From Deltaproteobacteria bacterium (GTDB lineage: Bacteria > Desulfobacterota > Desulfobacteria > Desulfobacterales > B30-G6), in NCBI GenBank assembly GCA_019313725.1, contig JAFDAT010000365.1:1-5943 (forward strand): a stretch of DNA of 5,943 bases. The letters run 5' to 3'. Positions 1 through 5,943 of the stretch are shown piece by piece (position 1 is the stretch's first letter; the number at the start of each line of letters is the position of its first letter). A program made the position numbers and the translations under genes. The notes below the pieces were generated by a model. It ran no database searches, was not told the origin of the DNA, and saw only the letters and a program-made list of their open reading frames with translations.

Positions 1-1803
1 AGTGCCACTGCAGAGGAAAAACAGAGCGTTCTCGAAGTTAATAATGTAAAAAAGCGCCTCAAGGCAGTGATGCATCTGGTCAACCATCAGCTGGAGGTTC
101 TGGAACTGGGCCACAAAATTCAGTCCCAGGTCAAGGGTGACATGGACAAGAGCCAGCGCGAATACTACCTGCGACAACAGCTGAAGGCGATCCAGGAAGA
201 ATTGGGAGAAAAGGATGACGCCGCGGTTGAAATTGAAGAGTACCGTACCAAGATTAAGGAAAACAACCTGCCGGAGGAAGCGGTTAAAGAGGCTGAAAGA
301 GAACTGAACCGGTTGTCCAAGATGCATTCTTCTTCCGCAGAATACACGGTTGCCTCAACCTATCTTGACTGGATGACTTCCCTGCCGTGGGATAAGAGCA
401 CCAAAGACAATCTCGATATCAAGAAAGCCCGCAAACTCCTGGATGAAGACCATTTTGGCCTGGAAAAAGCTAAAAACAGAGTCATTGAGTACCTGGCCGT
501 CAGAAAACTGAAACCGGATTCCAAAGGGCCGATCCTCTGCTTTGCAGGCCCTCCCGGCACGGGCAAAACGTCTTTGGGAAACTCCATCGCCCAGGCCCTG
601 GGGCGGGAATTTATCCGAATTTCGCTGGGCGGTGTCCGGGATGAAGCCGAGATCAGGGGACACAGGCGCACCTATGTCGGGGCGCTCCCGGGTCGGATAA
701 TCCAGGGCATTCGACGGGCCGGATCAAATAACCCTGTTTTCATGCTTGATGAAATCGACAAGGTTGGCAGCGACTTCCGGGGAGATCCATCTTCGGCCCT
801 TTTGGAAGTTCTTGACCCGGAACAGAATTTTTCCTTTTCCGACCACTACCTGGATGTTCCCTTTGACCTTTCGAAGGTCATGTTTATCACCACCGCCAAT
901 GTTCTCGACACGATTCCGCCGGCATTGAGGGACAGGATGGAAGTCCTTCAGCTGTTGGGCTATACCGCTGATGAAAAAATTAAAATTGCCAACCGTTATC
1001 TCATTCCACGCCAACGCAGGGCCCACGGACTGAAAGCCGGTCAGATACGATTCAGCAAAGGGTCCGTAAAACGCATCATCACCGGTTATACCCGGGAAGC
1101 GGGGTTACGCAACCTGGAAAGAAATATCGCCACGGCCTGCCGGGGTGTGGCCAGCAGCATCGCCGAAGAAAAAATCACATCCATGAATATAAACGTTGTC
1201 AACCTTTCCAAATACCTGGGCCCGGTCAGAATTATCTCGGAAACCAAGTCCCGGATTTCCACACCGGGCATCGCCATGGGACTGGCCTGGACCCCCACAG
1301 GCGGAGAACTCCTGTTCATTGAGGCCACTGCGATGAAGGGCCAAAAGGGCCTGACCCTCACCGGACAGCTCGGGGATGTCATGAAAGAATCGGCCACTAC
1401 GGCGTTGAGCTATATCCGCTCCAACGCCAAATCATTGGGCATTGATGAAGATTTTTTTGATAACCAAGATATACACATACATGTACCCGCCGGAGCCATC
1501 CCCAAGGACGGACCGTCTGCAGGCGTCACCATGCTTACCGCACTGACGTCCCTCCTTACCCATAAAATAATTATAAAAAACCTGGCCATGACCGGAGAAA
1601 TAACGTTGCGGGGACAGGTGCTGCCGATAGGCGGGATAAAGGAAAAGGTTCTGGCTGCGCACAGAGCCGGCATCAAAACCATCATTCTGCCGAAGTGGAA
1701 CCAAAAGGACCTGGAAGAACTGCCCAAAAAAGTTCTGAAAGACATCCAGTTTCATGCAGTTGACAAAATGAGTGATGTTCTGAAAGTTGCACTTGGAAAA
1801 TAA
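1..1803 (+). CDS. lon: ATP-dependent Lon protease (LonA type), partial: N-terminus off the left edge
   Basis: The reading frame is open from base 1 to a TAA at 1801-1803, giving 600 residues. E. coli Lon has 784, so roughly 175-200 N-terminal residues (substrate-binding domain) are missing. The ATG at 67 is internal: the frame before it (KQSVLE...) already matches the Lon family. Visible in order, numbered from base 1: a charged coiled-coil stretch with KSQREYYLRQQLKAIQ; the AAA+ module with Walker A GPPGTGKTS (residues 183-191), Walker B FMLDE (D250, E251), sensor-1 N300, arginine finger R312 and sensor-2 R365 in YTREAGLR; then the C-terminal protease domain with catalytic Ser506 in PKDGPSAG and Lys549 in GGIKEK. 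The Ser-Lys spacing of 43 equals that of E. coli S679/K722. All key residues are present, so the enzyme should be active. Lon is a cytoplasmic hexamer that degrades misfolded and regulatory proteins. The next gene follows after 42 bases. Confidence 0.98.
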   Translation, partial: SATAEEKQSVLEVNNVKKRLKAVMHLVNHQLEVLELGHKIQSQVKGDMDKSQREYYLRQQLKAIQEELGEKDDAAVEIEEYRTKIKENNLPEEAVKEAERELNRLSKMHSSSAEYTVASTYLDWMTSLPWDKSTKDNLDIKKARKLLDEDHFGLEKAKNRVIEYLAVRKLKPDSKGPILCFAGPPGTGKTSLGNSIAQALGREFIRISLGGVRDEAEIRGHRRTYVGALPGRIIQGIRRAGSNNPVFMLDEIDKVGSDFRGDPSSALLEVLDPEQNFSFSDHYLDVPFDLSKVMFITTANVLDTIPPALRDRMEVLQLLGYTADEKIKIANRYLIPRQRRAHGLKAGQIRFSKGSVKRIITGYTREAGLRNLERNIATACRGVASSIAEEKITSMNINVVNLSKYLGPVRIISETKSRISTPGIAMGLAWTPTGGELLFIEATAMKGQKGLTLTGQLGDVMKESATTALSYIRSNAKSLGIDEDFFDNQDIHIHVPAGAIPKDGPSAGVTMLTALTSLLTHKIIIKNLAMTGEITLRGQVLPIGGIKEKVLAAHRAGIKTIILPKWNQKDLEELPKKVLKDIQFHAVDKMSDVLKVALGK

Positions 1804-1845
1804 AACGGTACCGCAAGCTATTATCCCGGGTTTCGGAAAATATCT
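1804..1845 (+). other. lon-rlpA intergenic gap with weak ribosome binding site
   Basis: Only 42 bases separate the lon stop from the rlpA ATG. I see no hairpin followed by a T-run, and no convincing -35/-10 pair. Two short palindromes occur (CGGTACCG at 1806-1813 and CCCGGG at 1825-1830), but neither looks like a terminator. The sequence CGGAAAA at 1835-1841 is a weak Shine-Dalgarno match at acceptable distance from the ATG at 1846. Read-through from lon into rlpA is plausible but unproven. Confidence 0.45.
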
Positions 1846-2598
1846 ATGGCACGAATTTTATATAAAAACTGGGCTGCATTTTTTTGCATGCTCTGCCTCT
1901 GCATTTTTGCAATAAACAGTTGCAGCAGCCGCAGTCCTCAGCCGTCGGCAAAACCCGGCCAACCCAAGCCTTATCGGGTCGGCAAAACGTGGTACTATCC
2001 GGTTTCGGATGCCACGAATTTCAGGCAGCGTGGCAAGGCCTCCTGGTATGGCAAGAAATTTCACGGCAAAAAAACATCCAACGGTGAAATCTATGACATG
2101 TATGCCATGACGGCCGCGCACAAAACCCTGCCCCTCGGCACCTATGTCCGCGTTCACAACCTGGCCAACAACAAATCCATTGAAGTCAGAATCAACGACC
2201 GCGGACCATTTGTACGCGGCAGAATCATAGACCTCTCTTATACGGCCGCTAAAGCGTTGGACGTTGTCGGCCCGGGTACGGCCCCGGTTGAAATCGTGGC
2301 CTTGGGCAAAGCCAACACCTCAGACGGCAAGAACCCATCCGACTTTATCACCGTTGATTTTTACTCGGGAAATTTTACCTTCCAGGTCGGCGCCTTCGGC
2401 GAAAAGGAAAATGCCATTCGCCTGAAACAGAAACTCGAAGAAAAATATATGAATGTCCATATCGTGCCATATGATGACGGCAAAAGAGTCATGTACAGGG
2501 TTCGTGTCGGCCGGACCTCTTCTTTAAAGCAGGCCGAAGAATATGAAAATATATTGATACAGCAGGGGTTTAATAGTGCCTTTATCGTTGCCGAATAA
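1846..2598 (+). CDS. rlpA: RlpA-family septal lytic transglycosylase-like lipoprotein with SPOR domain
   Basis: This 250-residue protein starts with a basic N-terminus and a hydrophobic stretch ending in INSC. That is a slightly atypical lipobox with the lipidated Cys at residue 26, so it is probably a lipoprotein exported to the periplasm. A short linker leads to the double-psi beta-barrel (about residues 60-152), with GKASWYGKKFHG, SNGEIYDM, TAAHKTLPLGTY and INDRGPF. H92 and D118 correspond to the His/Asp pair essential in Pseudomonas aeruginosa RlpA, which cleaves peptide-free (denuded) glycan strands. Residues about 175-250 form a SPOR domain (FTFQVGAF... YRVRVGRTSS), which binds denuded glycan at the division site. 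Enzymatic activity is inferred from the retained residues; E. coli RlpA lacks detectable activity, so a purely structural role remains possible. The 3' end overlaps gmhB by 23 bases. Confidence 0.95.
   Translation: MARILYKNWAAFFCMLCLCIFAINSCSSRSPQPSAKPGQPKPYRVGKTWYYPVSDATNFRQRGKASWYGKKFHGKKTSNGEIYDMYAMTAAHKTLPLGTYVRVHNLANNKSIEVRINDRGPFVRGRIIDLSYTAAKALDVVGPGTAPVEIVALGKANTSDGKNPSDFITVDFYSGNFTFQVGAFGEKENAIRLKQKLEEKYMNVHIVPYDDGKRVMYRVRVGRTSSLKQAEEYENILIQQGFNSAFIVAE
2564..2568 (+). promoter_or_regulatory. Ribosome binding site that fixes the gmhB GTG start
   Basis: AGGGG lies inside the rlpA coding region, 7 bases before the GTG at 2576. It is the strongest Shine-Dalgarno match seen ahead of any gene in this window. 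It supports the GTG over the in-frame TTG at 2588. It also places gmhB initiation within the zone covered by ribosomes finishing rlpA, which suggests translational coupling. Confidence 0.7.
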
Positions 2599-3169
2599 GG
2601 CACCGGAACATGTCGTTTTTCTGGATCGAGACGGTGTCATCAACCGGGATTCACCCGCCTATATCAAATCCCTGCCGGAATTCGAGTTTTTGCCCCGCAG
2701 CCTTGCCGCCGTACAGAAGCTGACGGACAACCATTTTAAAACGATTATCATTACCAACCAGTCCGCCCTCAATCGCGGTATGATATCCAGGGAGACGCTT
2801 GACCGTATTCATGCAACCATGATCGCCGACATCCGAGCCCATGGTGGTGAAATAGATGATATTTTTTTCTGCCCCCATACTCCGCAGGAAGACTGTTCCT
2901 GCCGTAAACCCGAACCCGGTATGATCCACCGCGCCTGCGCAGAACACAAGATCGACCTTTCCCTGGCCAGCATGGTGGGCGACAGCGCCAAAGATATCGC
3001 ATGTGCCCGGCGGGCCCACGTCAGGTATGCCGTGCTGGTAAAAACCGGCAATTTTGCCAGGGCCCAGCGCGAGCTGGACGATCTGAATACGCAAGCCGAC
3101 TGGATTGCCGCGGACCTGTACGATGCTGTCGATTGGATTATCGAACAATTTCAACATAAGTTGTCCTGA
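2576..3169 (+). CDS. gmhB: D-glycero-D-manno-heptose 1,7-bisphosphate 7-phosphatase (HAD-IIIA family)
   Basis: GmhB removes the 7-phosphate of heptose 1,7-bisphosphate in the cytoplasm, a step toward ADP-heptose for the LPS inner core. The 197 residues compare with 191 in E. coli. HAD motif I is FLDRDGVIN, with nucleophile D17 and acid/base D19. Motif II is IITNQS (T60). A zinc loop follows with C99, H101, C107 and C109 (CPHTP...CSCRKPEPGM), then R110-K111 and motif IV VGDSAKD (D136, D140). The zinc loop plus CRKPxPGM separates GmhB from histidinol-phosphate phosphatase and other HAD-IIIA relatives, though some bifunctional or misassigned relatives share parts of it. The start is a GTG behind AGGGG, overlapping rlpA by 23 bases; there is no ATG near. 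The other heptose genes (gmhA, hldE, hldD) are not in the window. Anomer preference (alpha or beta) cannot be read from the sequence. Confidence 0.93.
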   Translation: MPLSLPNKAPEHVVFLDRDGVINRDSPAYIKSLPEFEFLPRSLAAVQKLTDNHFKTIIITNQSALNRGMISRETLDRIHATMIADIRAHGGEIDDIFFCPHTPQEDCSCRKPEPGMIHRACAEHKIDLSLASMVGDSAKDIACARRAHVRYAVLVKTGNFARAQRELDDLNTQADWIAADLYDAVDWIIEQFQHKLS

Positions 3170-5245
3170 ATGACGGAACAACCCATCACCCTGGAAGGCC
3201 ATCTGGTTCACATCACCTATTACAACCAGGCCAACCATTTCATGATTGCCCGTTTCAAGGAAAACGTTTCCGGGAGCAATATCAGCATCCTCGGACATTT
3301 TCCGGACCCCAACCTGGGAGAAAATCTCAGAATAGAAGGGGCCTGGCAAAACCACGCCAAGTACGGCCCTCAGTTCCGTATGAATCACTATGAAATTCTG
3401 CTGCCGGAAACGCCCGAAGGTATTCGAAAATATCTTTTATCGGCACACATCAAGGGCATCGGCCCGAAAATGGCGTCCCGCATTATCAAACAGTTCGGTG
3501 ATCGGACGCTGGATATCATTGAAAACGCACCCAAAAAACTGGCCACTATCAAAGGTATCGGTCGTCAGCGCGTTCAACTAATTTCCGATTCGTGGAAAGC
3601 CCATCACACACTGCGGAACCTGCTGGCATTTCTGCGCGAAAACGGTGTCGATCTCTCCTTTGGCGCCAGGATTTTCAGGGAATACGGCGCCGATGCCATT
3701 CAAACCCTTCAGCACAATCCTTTTAAAATTATTAACGACATTCCGGGTATAGGCTTTTTTGTAGCCGACCAGATTGTAAACAATTCCGGTGCGCCCATTG
3801 ATGAACTGGAACGGGCAAAAGCCTGCGTCCTCTACATGCTTAAAAAGGCTGCCGACGAAGGACACGTGTTCCTATATTACCGTGAACTTCTCGAACGCTG
3901 CAGAAAAAGCTTTGATCTGGCCGAGGAGGGCTGCGCCAACAAACTGGCCGCACTCCTGTCGGTACAGGACAATGTGCCGGTTCCGAATCCGGAAATAATC
4001 AATCAGGAAATTTTTAATAAGCTGGCCATACAACTCTCCTCCGAACAACTTGACGTGGTTAATGGAATAGTGTCCGAGCGGGTTGCCGTCATTACCGGTG
4101 GGCCCGGAACCGGCAAAACCACGCTAATCCGTTCCATCGCGGCTGTATTCGACGCTCTTGGTGAAAAAACAGCCCTGGCGGCACCCACCGGCCGGGCAGC
4201 CAGGCGTATTGCCGAGATCACCCGTAAAAAGGCTGCCACTGTTCATAAACTGCTGCAATACAGTCCGGCGGAAATGGTATTTGAAAGAAACCGCGACAAC
4301 CCGCTTGATGCCAGCGTCATCATTATCGATGAAGCGTCCATGCTCGATATTCATTTAACACACGCGCTGCTCAACGCCGTGACGGTAACATCAAAAGTGA
4401 TCCTGGTGGGAGACATATCGCAGCTGCCGTCCGTCGGGCCGGGGAATGTACTGGCCGATTTAATCCGTTCTAAAAAAATAATGACCTTTACCCTCACGAC
4501 CATCTTCCGACAGGCTCGAACGAGCCGGATCATCATCAATGCCCATCAGGTCTGCCAGGGAAAGCTGCCCGCCCTGGACGAGCCACCACCAGGTGACCCG
4601 CTTCCGGAATTCAGCTTTATTGAAGAAAATGACCCGAAACGTGTCGCCAGGCGCATCGTCGACTTAAGCTGCAATACCATTCCAAATATGCTGGGTCTTG
4701 ATAGCGTGCGGGATATCCAGGTGATCACCCCTATGCACAAAGGGGTTGTCGGTACGCTCAATTTGAATGCCTTGCTGCAAAAAAAGCTGAACCCAACCAC
4801 TGCCACTGGGTCCAGCACACCCGCCGGCATCCGGTACAAGCCCGGTGACAAGGTCATGCATCTGAAAAACAATTATCAGAAAGATGTTTTCAATGGTGAT
4901 ATTGGCGTCGTAACTTCGGTGGACAAAACCAGCGAACTCCTGGTGGTGGATTTTGAAGACCGGCGGGTGGACTACACGTTTTCAGAAACCGATGAACTGA
5001 CCCTGGCCTATGCCATTTCAGTGCATAAATCTCAAGGTTCTGAATATCCCGCCGTGATTGTGCCGCTCGTGACCCAGCACTTTGCACTTTTACAACGCAA
5101 TTTGCTGTATACCGCCATAACAAGAGGAAAACGGGTTGTCGTGCTTATCGGCAGCCGCAAGGCGGTCAGAATTGCGCTGAACAACGATAAACCGCGCCGG
5201 CGTTCATCCAAACTTTACCAGCGGATTATCAACTGTTGTTTTTAA
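3170..5245 (+). CDS. recD2: RecD2-type ATP-dependent 5'-3' DNA helicase (SF1B)
   Basis: This 691-residue protein is near the usual RecD2 length of about 700-750. Residues 1-80 match the family's N-terminal OB-like region. Helix-hairpin-helix-type motifs follow: IKGIGPKMA (94-102), IKGIGRQRV (127-135) and IPGIGFFVADQIV (191-203). The helicase core has a Q motif (LSSEQ, Q293), Walker A GGPGTGKTT (310-318), Walker B IIIDEAS (D387, E388), motif III GDISQLPSVGPG (414-425), motif IV FRQA (R447), an SH3-like insert (GDKVMHLKNNYQKDVFNGD, 559-577), AISVHKSQGSEYPAV (615-629) and motif VI LLYTAITRGKR (R652). The long N-terminal extension with HhH motifs marks RecD2 rather than the RecD subunit of RecBCD. 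No recB or recC is present here. Family members act in DNA repair and replication-fork maintenance. The ATG directly follows the gmhB TGA and has no strong Shine-Dalgarno, so coupled translation is likely. The C-terminus ends in two Cys and a Phe. Confidence 0.96.
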   Translation: MTEQPITLEGHLVHITYYNQANHFMIARFKENVSGSNISILGHFPDPNLGENLRIEGAWQNHAKYGPQFRMNHYEILLPETPEGIRKYLLSAHIKGIGPKMASRIIKQFGDRTLDIIENAPKKLATIKGIGRQRVQLISDSWKAHHTLRNLLAFLRENGVDLSFGARIFREYGADAIQTLQHNPFKIINDIPGIGFFVADQIVNNSGAPIDELERAKACVLYMLKKAADEGHVFLYYRELLERCRKSFDLAEEGCANKLAALLSVQDNVPVPNPEIINQEIFNKLAIQLSSEQLDVVNGIVSERVAVITGGPGTGKTTLIRSIAAVFDALGEKTALAAPTGRAARRIAEITRKKAATVHKLLQYSPAEMVFERNRDNPLDASVIIIDEASMLDIHLTHALLNAVTVTSKVILVGDISQLPSVGPGNVLADLIRSKKIMTFTLTTIFRQARTSRIIINAHQVCQGKLPALDEPPPGDPLPEFSFIEENDPKRVARRIVDLSCNTIPNMLGLDSVRDIQVITPMHKGVVGTLNLNALLQKKLNPTTATGSSTPAGIRYKPGDKVMHLKNNYQKDVFNGDIGVVTSVDKTSELLVVDFEDRRVDYTFSETDELTLAYAISVHKSQGSEYPAVIVPLVTQHFALLQRNLLYTAITRGKRVVVLIGSRKAVRIALNNDKPRRRSSKLYQRIINCCF

Positions 5246-5290
5246 CGAATCCAAGGCTGAAATCTTTAAGACAGGTTCAAAAACAGGGGC
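5246..5290. other. Convergent gap between recD2 and the DUF1178 gene
   Basis: Forty-five bases separate two converging stop codons (TAA ending at 5245 on +, TAA at 5291-5293 on -). A bidirectional terminator would be expected here, but I find no GC-rich stem followed by a T-run on either strand. Either termination is Rho-dependent or the transcripts overlap in their 3' ends. Confidence 0.4.
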
Positions 5291-5710
5291 TTATGTGTCG
5301 GTGTCCGAAGATGTGGGCAGGGGGACCTTGAAAAAAGGAATGCCTTCATCTTTCAGCGTTTTTTCTTCCGCCTTGGTGCTGACCCCCCTTATATTTCTGG
5401 GTTCTTCGACACCATAGTGTATTTTCAAGGCTTCTCTGGCGAAATCGCAGCCAACATTATCGAAATTTTTTTCCACATACTCCGTCAGTTCGTGACTGAT
5501 TCTTTTCAGGTCCGGGTGCTTTTGAATTGTATCCGGCAGAGTAGGTGAGCCTTTTATGGCAAAGGTTGAGGGTATCTTGGCAACGGATGTCTCATTACAG
5601 ACAGGACAGGCGATCATTTTCTTTTTGTTCTGGCGCACATAGGCCTTGTTGTCTTCAAACCAACCCTCGAATGTGTGGCCATTGGCACACTGAAGATCAA
5701 AAGCTATCAT
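5291..5710 (-). CDS. DUF1178 family protein, putative zinc-ribbon
   Basis: This is a 139-residue protein of unknown function. The N-terminus (MIAFDLQCANGHTFEGWF) and the conserved C-terminal stretch (FAREALKIHYGVEEPRNIRG) are typical of the DUF1178 family found in proteobacteria, and its length fits that family. C8 and H12 with C35-P-V-C38 look like a treble-clef or zinc-ribbon metal site near the N-terminus. A further Cys (C88) sits in VGCDF. There is no signal peptide or membrane segment, so it is probably cytoplasmic. The ATG at 5708-5710 has a modest GTGAG about nine bases upstream. It converges on recD2 and appears to be a single-gene unit. No function is established for the family as far as I know; regulatory-protein-like zinc ribbons (FmdB type) are a superficial look-alike but differ after the metal site. 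Confidence 0.88.
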   Translation of the reverse strand: MIAFDLQCANGHTFEGWFEDNKAYVRQNKKKMIACPVCNETSVAKIPSTFAIKGSPTLPDTIQKHPDLKRISHELTEYVEKNFDNVGCDFAREALKIHYGVEEPRNIRGVSTKAEEKTLKDEGIPFFKVPLPTSSDTDT

Positions 5711-5823
5711 CAGTCAAATCTCACTTTCTCTAACTTCCAAATATTCTTATTTTTATGTAATCAGATAATTCACTATTTTATAAAGCAAAATTACCATAAT
5801 TAACCGCAGATTGAAAGAAATTA

Positions 5824-5853
5824 TTGACAGCATCCGCGTTTTAAACACAATAT
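5824..5853 (+). promoter_or_regulatory. Candidate rightward sigma-70 promoter
   Basis: TTGACA at 5824-5829 is a perfect -35 hexamer inside AT-rich sequence. The best -10 at sensible spacing is CAATAT at 5848-5853 (18 bases), matching the consensus at only three positions. TATACG at 5851-5856 is a better-looking hexamer, but its 21-base spacing is too long. The predicted transcription start would fall near 5860, just ahead of the near-palindrome. The weak -10 would fit a promoter that needs an activator, but chance occurrence cannot be excluded. Confidence 0.35.
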
Positions 5854-5878
5854 ACGGCAACTGTGATGGCCCAGGTGC

Positions 5879-5906
5879 GCATCTATGCATATTTATACAT
5901 CGATGC
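5879..5906. repeat. 28-base imperfect palindrome (operator candidate)
   Basis: The arms 5879-5891 and 5894-5906 are 13 bases each, with a 2-base centre (TT), and 11 of 13 positions are symmetric. The two mismatches fall at arm positions 6 and 10 from the outside. The length and near-perfect dyad resemble the binding site of a dimeric or tetrameric helix-turn-helix regulator. It sits about 20 bases downstream of the predicted transcription start, where a repressor could act as a roadblock. It is not followed by a T-run, so it is not a standard terminator. Confidence 0.55.
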
Positions 5907-5931
5907 CGGGCAGTTATCATAAACCCGACAT
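5903..5931 (+). repeat. Second inverted repeat overlapping the palindrome
   Basis: ATGCCGGG (5903-5910) and CCCGACAT (5924-5931) can pair at 7 of 8 positions around a 13-base loop. Its left arm shares four bases with the right arm of the preceding palindrome, so as RNA the two hairpins could not both form in full. No T-run follows. The stem is short enough to be chance. Confidence 0.3.
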
Positions 5932-5943
5932 GCTGTAAAGGGG

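Larger units (their letters stand above)
5711..5943. other. Noncoding right-end region upstream of the DUF1178 gene and probably of an off-window + gene
   Basis: These 233 bases contain no protein-like open frame. The left part (about 5711-5825) is markedly AT-rich compared with the genes. It should contain the leftward promoter of the DUF1178 gene; a TATAAAAT on the - strand (5775-5782) is a candidate -10, but no good -35 is paired with it. The right part carries a rightward promoter candidate, a near-palindrome and a second inverted repeat, listed separately. The last bases (AAAGGGG, 5937-5943) resemble a ribosome binding site for a gene starting just beyond the window. No tRNA-like fold was seen. 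Confidence 0.5.

Noticed and set aside
67..69. ATG at 67 as the true start of Lon
   Set aside because: The frame is open upstream to base 1 and encodes Lon-like sequence. Starting here would also omit the N-terminal domain, so the gene is simply cut by the window edge.
1804..1845. Terminator after lon built on the palindromes CGGTACCG and CCCGGG
   Set aside because: The palindromes are short, have no loop and are not followed by a T-run.
2651..3388. A 245-codon open frame on the - strand opposite gmhB and the start of recD2
   Set aside because: It lies antisense to two clear genes, resembles no family and matches the usual shadow of coding sequence on the opposite strand.
3170..5245. RecD subunit of a RecBCD complex, or a TraA/relaxase-type helicase of a mobile element
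   Set aside because: The N-terminal extension with several helix-hairpin-helix motifs marks RecD2. There is no recB, recC or relaxase domain, and there are no mobile-element features nearby.
5753..5920. A 55-codon open frame on the - strand (ATG at 5918-5920) with a hydrophobic C-terminal half
   Set aside because: It has no good RBS, its composition follows the local AT-rich noncoding sequence, it covers the promoter candidate and the palindrome, and I recognise no family.
5866..5922. An 18-codon + strand frame (ATG at 5866) spanning the palindrome, considered as a leader peptide
   Set aside because: There is no Shine-Dalgarno ahead of it and no run of one amino acid typical of attenuator leaders. 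The length is within chance expectation.

Overview
This window reads as a compact bacterial housekeeping region, with four genes in a row on the + strand, one convergent gene on the - strand, and a noncoding, AT-rich right end. The organism is a Gram-negative (diderm) bacterium: it has an RlpA-type lipoprotein with a SPOR domain and a heptose-bisphosphate phosphatase of the LPS-core pathway. The combination of lon, rlpA, gmhB, recD2 and a DUF1178 gene at intermediate G+C suggests a deltaproteobacterial (Desulfobacterota-like) source. That placement is inference from general impression and was not tested.

Layout: 1-1803 is the C-terminal part of the ATP-dependent protease Lon, whose N-terminus lies off the left edge. 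After a 42-base gap comes rlpA (1846-2598), a DPBB plus SPOR envelope lipoprotein. gmhB (2576-3169) starts at a GTG inside the end of rlpA, behind a good ribosome binding site. recD2 (3170-5245) starts at the base after the gmhB stop codon. The tight spacing, an overlap and no visible terminator suggest that at least rlpA-gmhB-recD2 is one transcript, possibly read through from lon. A DUF1178 zinc-ribbon gene (5291-5710, - strand) converges on recD2 across 45 bases.

The genes do not form one pathway. Lon does protein quality control, RlpA trims or binds peptidoglycan at the septum, GmhB makes an ADP-heptose precursor, and RecD2 is a 5'-3' DNA helicase. They are best seen as a co-transcribed housekeeping cluster.

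The last 233 bases (5711-5943) hold no convincing gene. They contain a perfect TTGACA -35 hexamer with a weak -10, followed by a 28-base near-palindrome and a second overlapping inverted repeat. This looks like the control region of a rightward gene beginning just past the edge, and it is the part most worth a second look. I see no mobile element, CRISPR array, tRNA, rRNA or novel defence system.
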